Shown in pieces: positions 33,217 to 36,450 of a stretch of DNA of 36,450 nt. The notes beneath the pieces were generated by a model. The model saw only the letters and a list, made by a program, of their open reading frames with translations. It was not told the origin of the DNA and made no database searches. The stretch comes from Lachnospiraceae bacterium (GTDB lineage Bacteria > Bacillota > Clostridia > Lachnospirales > Lachnospiraceae), in the NCBI GenBank assembly GCA_030540075.1, contig JAUNWX010000021.1, positions 1 to 36,450 of the forward strand, in the 5' to 3' direction. Position 1 is the stretch's first letter, and every line of letters begins with the position of its first letter. The position numbers and the translations under genes were made by a program.

Positions 33217-34164
33217 TCAGAACACACCGAAGGAATTCAGGGCGATGATCCAGAGAAAGATCGTGAACATGGAGCTCACGGTGCTGATCGCCAGCATTTC
33301 CCCGGCGAGCTCGCCGTCGCCGCCCATGCTCTGGCTCATCGGGAAGATCGCGTTCGCAAGCGGCGTCGCATACAGCGAGAAGAGGATGAAGAGCTCGATG
33401 TCACGGAAGCCGAGCATATAGGAGATCGTCGTGACAATCGCCGGCAGAACGATGAGCTTCAGCGCGGTGCAGATCGAGATAATCTTTATATTCTTCCGGA
33501 TGTTCGGAAGTGCCAGCGTCGCACCGCAGATGAAGATTGCGAGCGGCGAGGTCATATCGGAAATCGACTTGATCGGCTTCAGGATGCAGGCCGGAAGCGG
33601 GATATGCAGTGCCCGGAACACGAGGCCGGCGATGGCACCGATGATCAGCGGATTCGTGAGGATGTTCCGAAGCATCTTCGCGCCACTCGTCTTCTCTCCC
33701 TCCGTCCGCCGGAAGTACTCGAGGATGAATACCGCCGCGACGTTGTAGATCGGCACGCAGCACGCGATCACGATGGACGCCAGCGAGCCCGCCTCGTCGC
33801 CGTACATGCTGACGGCGAGGGGCAATGCAAACATCAGGGTGTTGGACCGCCAGGTCGCCTGCGCCACGACACCTCGCTGCGGGTTTTCCTTCACGAACAG
33901 CGGCGTCAGCAGCACACTGAGCAGGATCGCGACCAGCAGAATCGCCACCGCCGTCAGCGCCAGCTTCGTATTCGTCTGGAAATCCGCCTTCGAATTATAG
34001 AGACTGTTGAACATCATGAGCGGGAAGAAGGCCTTGAAGACGATCTGGTTCAGACGCTTGTAGAACGCCTCATCGCCGAAGCCCAGGTGACGGATCAGAT
34101 ATCCGTACGACATATAACAAATAAACGGTACGACGGCGTTCGCCGCCACGAAAAAGCTTCCCAT
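33217..34164 (-). CDS. AEC-family transporter
   Basis: A 315-residue membrane protein with about ten hydrophobic segments in two five-helix halves, typical of the auxin efflux carrier (AEC) family, whose bacterial members move malonate, malate or other small carboxylates. WRSNTLMFALPLAVSMYG and the C-terminal FSLYATPLANAIFPMSQ correspond to the conserved substrate-region stretches. Substrate cannot be predicted. The ATG at 34164 has GGGGGAAA upstream and lies 16 bp after the sce7726 gene, so they form an operon, though a functional link is not obvious. Confidence 0.88.
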   Translation of the reverse strand: MGSFFVAANAVVPFICYMSYGYLIRHLGFGDEAFYKRLNQIVFKAFFPLMMFNSLYNSKADFQTNTKLALTAVAILLVAILLSVLLTPLFVKENPQRGVVAQATWRSNTLMFALPLAVSMYGDEAGSLASIVIACCVPIYNVAAVFILEYFRRTEGEKTSGAKMLRNILTNPLIIGAIAGLVFRALHIPLPACILKPIKSISDMTSPLAIFICGATLALPNIRKNIKIISICTALKLIVLPAIVTTISYMLGFRDIELFILFSLYATPLANAIFPMSQSMGGDGELAGEMLAISTVSSMFTIFLWIIALNSFGVF

Positions 34165-34180
34165 GGATTTCCCCCTAAAA

Positions 34181-34966
34181 TTATTTTTTGTTCTTCCGCC
34201 CCTTCACGACATGCTTCACGTGAAGATTCGGCTTACGTCGACGGGCCGTCCGTATCGCACCGGCGCGCTTCGGCTTTTCGGTGCCGGAGGCCTCCGGTGA
34301 CGGTGACGAAGCTGCGTCGGAGGCATTGGCCGGATGAAGCTTCGCGTGCAGCTGACGACGTCGGCGGCGTGGCTTCTTCCCCTCGCGCTCGACGCGGAAC
34401 TGGTTGATCTCGTCGAAGATGCGGGTGTAGTCGCGCTCGAACAGCTCCTCCGACATCTCGAGGCGGAGCATCTCATACGGCACGCCCGCGATGATCTTCG
34501 CGATGACGTCCTTCTTCGAGATGCGCTCGTACTTATGCTTCAGGTGCCGAGCCACGATGTGCTGCAGCTCCGGACGCCAGAGAAGGCTCAGCTTCCGCGC
34601 CGGATCGATCCCCGGATTCGGCTTCGGGCGGCGCAGGACGTAGAAATCCGCGCGCCCCTCGACCTCCTCGACGGTGATGATCCCCCAGCTCGCCGGCACA
34701 TGCTCCTCGACGTGCATCGCGTGCCGCGTGCCGACGACGATGATGTTCATGTCGAAGTAACGGTCGTAGTCCTCGACCTGCCCCGCGAGCCGCGTGTAGG
34801 TATCAGCATCCGACTTGATCTCGATCCCCACGAAGCTGTCCGGCATCACCATGATGACATCCGCACGGCTCCCGCCCATATTCTTTTCCTCGATGATCCG
34901 GATGCGCCCCCAGCTCTCCTCCAGGAAAGCAAACAGCGGCTCACGGATGTCCTTATCTTTCAACAT
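34181..34966 (-). CDS. sce7726-family PD-(D/E)XK nuclease-like protein
   Basis: A 261-residue protein. The N-terminal domain (LKDKDIREPLFAFLEE, then SRADVIMVMPDSFVGIEIKS) carries Asp36 and Glu49-Ile-Lys51 in PD-(D/E)XK spacing, with Glu26 upstream. DYDRYFDMNIIVVGTRHAM completes the sce7726-type core. From about residue 195 the tail is strongly basic (GKKPRRRRRQ, then RKPNLHVKHVVKGRKNKK), suited to nucleic-acid binding. These proteins are often near mobile or defence genes, but none are adjacent here. The substrate is unknown. The ATG at 34966 has only a weak ribosome site. Confidence 0.82.
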   Translation of the reverse strand: MLKDKDIREPLFAFLEESWGRIRIIEEKNMGGSRADVIMVMPDSFVGIEIKSDADTYTRLAGQVEDYDRYFDMNIIVVGTRHAMHVEEHVPASWGIITVEEVEGRADFYVLRRPKPNPGIDPARKLSLLWRPELQHIVARHLKHKYERISKKDVIAKIIAGVPYEMLRLEMSEELFERDYTRIFDEINQFRVEREGKKPRRRRRQLHAKLHPANASDAASSPSPEASGTEKPKRAGAIRTARRRKPNLHVKHVVKGRKNKK

Positions 34967-35012
34967 ATCTTAATAAGAATATCGTTTCTGTACGATGATG
35001 TATTGTTCGAAA

Positions 35013-35048
35013 TAAAAAACAAGCGGAGGACCGATGAAAGCCCTCCGC
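35013..35048 (-). terminator. Terminator after the gene at the right edge
   Basis: GCGGAGGG pairs with TCCTCCGC around a loop of about 10 nt, followed by TTGTTTTTT on the minus strand, about 40 nt after the stop at 35087. Confidence 0.85.
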
Positions 35049-35086
35049 GTTGGTTCTAGATTTCGTATTTTTGAAAACTCTATGAC

Positions 35087-36450
35087 TTATTCGTCATCGT
35101 CGCCACTGCTGATGGAGAGGCGGCCGTTGCTTGCGATCACCTTGCCGTTTGCATCGGTTTCGTTGATGTTGTAGTCACCAGCGGCCTTGACCTGTGCACC
35201 CGGGTTTGCGAAGCTGGATGCGTCCGCTGCGGCTGCGGTGGTCTGTGCAGCAGTTTCGGTACCGGCAGTACCAGCGGCTGCCTGGGTAGCGGTGGTGCCG
35301 TTGGCTGCGGCTGCAGCAGCTGCGCTGCTTACCGTCGTCTCCTCGGTGTCGCCAGCCGGGCCGGCTGCCTTTGACTTACGCTTCGCGTTCTTGCCGACGA
35401 TGGTGGCAGGCTGTGCACCCGGATGATCAACACCGGCTGCATATACGCCTGCGGTCGGATCCGTGACAGGGTCGAGCTCGACCTCATACCACTCGCCGTT
35501 GTACTTCTCCTCGAGCACGCCCTCGCTGTTGTAACGGGTCGGGTTCGTGGTCTCGTACTTCGTGGTCTCCGGAACCGTCTCCTGCGGAGCGAGCACGCCG
35601 CCCTCTACGACAGCAGAACCAGGACCGCCCTCAGCGATATCGCCTTCCTCCATGACGCCACCCTGCTGAAGAACCGGGGTACCGTCTGCGTTTGTCTCCT
35701 CAACAGCTGCGAGAAGATCCTCGGCGCTCAGCTCGTCGTCTGCCGCCATGGTCTCAAACTTATCGAAGCTCTCCGGGAGGGCAATGTTTCCACAGATGCT
35801 CATACCGGCGAAGGTGTCGGCTTCTTCCTTGGTCGCGAACTTTACAGTGACGTGATCTGCGGAAGTGAAGTTGTCGTTGATGAGTACGATGTGCTGCTCG
35901 GACTCGGCACCGTCAAACTTTACGGTGTGGCGACCGAACGGCTGGCCATCGACGCTGACATAGACATCATTGTCACCGGTCAGATAATCGTAGTCGAGAC
36001 CGAGGAGGCCCTGAAGCTTGTTGCCCTCGGCATCGGTCACATAATCTGCGAGGATTTCGTAGGTGGTGTCGTTCAGCTTCGCGAAGTTGGAAGCCGGGAT
36101 GTACGCAAAGCTCTCCAGCTCTGCGATCTTCTCGTCGAGCGGCTGGATGGTCTGGGTCTCGCCCTTCTGATCACCAGCGGCAGCGGATGCCTGGATTGCG
36201 GACAGGATGACATCGGACGTGATGTCGTTGCCCTCGTCGTTCTGGTTGATCTGATCCTTTGCGACGGTCGCCTTCACATCCTTACCGGCATCCTCGAAGC
36301 CCTTCGCGATGTCGATGGTCTCGCCGAGGTAGTGGGAGGTGATGTTCTTGATGGCGTCTGCATTGGCCGCCGCAGGACCGTCCGGATTTGTCACACTGGA
36401 CGGCTCGATGAGGGAGATGATCTCGATGCCCGGGAACTTCTTATTCAGGG
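35087..36450 (-). CDS. Large acidic Ala/Thr-rich protein, C-terminal part
   Basis: The frame is open to the right edge, so the start is off the window; an internal GTG at 36394 is not a start because the frame continues upstream (KKFPGIEIISLIEPSS). The first roughly 250 visible residues look globular and acidic, including a beta-rich stretch DYDYLTGDNDVYVSVDGQPF. Then comes a Gly/Glu-rich linker and a tail very rich in Ala, Thr and Ser (TTVSSAAAAAAANGTTATQA), ending SISSGDDDE. There is no LPxTG anchor or terminal membrane helix. It may be an exported or surface-associated protein, judging from composition only. I do not recognise the family. Confidence 0.7.
   Translation of the reverse strand, partial: LNKKFPGIEIISLIEPSSVTNPDGPAAANADAIKNITSHYLGETIDIAKGFEDAGKDVKATVAKDQINQNDEGNDITSDVILSAIQASAAAGDQKGETQTIQPLDEKIAELESFAYIPASNFAKLNDTTYEILADYVTDAEGNKLQGLLGLDYDYLTGDNDVYVSVDGQPFGRHTVKFDGAESEQHIVLINDNFTSADHVTVKFATKEEADTFAGMSICGNIALPESFDKFETMAADDELSAEDLLAAVEETNADGTPVLQQGGVMEEGDIAEGGPGSAVVEGGVLAPQETVPETTKYETTNPTRYNSEGVLEEKYNGEWYEVELDPVTDPTAGVYAAGVDHPGAQPATIVGKNAKRKSKAAGPAGDTEETTVSSAAAAAAANGTTATQAAAGTAGTETAAQTTAAAADASSFANPGAQVKAAGDYNINETDANGKVIASNGRLSISSGDDDE

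Noticed and set aside
36392-36394. GTG at 36394 as the start of the Ala/Thr-rich protein
   Set aside because: The same frame stays open and protein-like to the window edge, with no ribosome site before the GTG.

Overview
The window reads as a chromosomal segment of a high-GC, Lachnospiraceae-like clostridium. This is inferred from gene content: class II galT in a galK-galE-galT cluster, an ACT/PFL gene pair, a topoisomerase IV-type parE-parC pair, TTG starts on polA and topB with strong Shine-Dalgarno sites, and a Firmicutes-type PolI. Every protein gene I can support is on the minus strand, so transcription runs from high to low coordinates. The only plus-strand gene is a tRNA-Leu(CAA). No transposase, phage or CRISPR locus is visible. 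The one clearly foreign-looking piece is an AT-rich antitoxin-like/GNAT pair near 18.1-19.0 kb.

Layout from right to left (transcription order). At 36450-33217: the end of a large acidic, Ala/Thr-rich protein, an sce7726-family nuclease-like protein and an AEC transporter. At 33216-30554: a repeat-rich intergenic region, an unknown protein with a duplicated start region, and a ThrE-type exporter. At 30243-26148: galK, galE, galT (Leloir pathway). At 25735-23845: hflK-hflC. At 23634-19231: parE and parC separated by a 240-bp multi-hairpin spacer. At 18936-18144: the toxin-antitoxin-like pair. At 17988-11985: asd, galM, topB, a hexapeptide-repeat protein and upp. At 11475-6391: a zinc-finger membrane protein, polA, an unknown protein, coaE and a WalJ-like MBL hydrolase. 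At 6208-2702: a LysR regulator, an SLC13 permease and a sugar-acid dehydratase-like enolase-superfamily enzyme. At 2389-1: an ACT protein, a PFL protein and the start of tmcAL.

The most unusual content is between genes. Three full copies and one half copy of a ~218-bp near-palindrome lie 13-20 bp after stop codons (upp, galE, galT and, for the half copy, thrE). Their stems differ in sequence between copies but remain complementary, while several internal-loop motifs are invariant. That is the signature of a conserved structured element rather than a simple sequence repeat. Other second-look regions are the multi-hairpin parE-parC spacer, a 33-bp exact repeat carrying a GGGGTCAGACCCC palindrome, an array of five alternating 13-bp motifs that can form mutually exclusive hairpins, a 55-bp tandem duplication that creates a decoy copy of a gene start, and inverted repeats that overlap the galK and hflK promoters.

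Functionally the window mixes housekeeping (DNA replication and topology, CoA, UMP salvage, aspartate-family amino acids, tRNA modification) with galactose use: galM at 16 kb and galKET at 26-30 kb together make a complete Leloir route from beta-galactose to glucose-1-phosphate. The LysR-permease-dehydratase trio looks like a small locus for uptake and dehydration of an acid sugar or related carboxylate.
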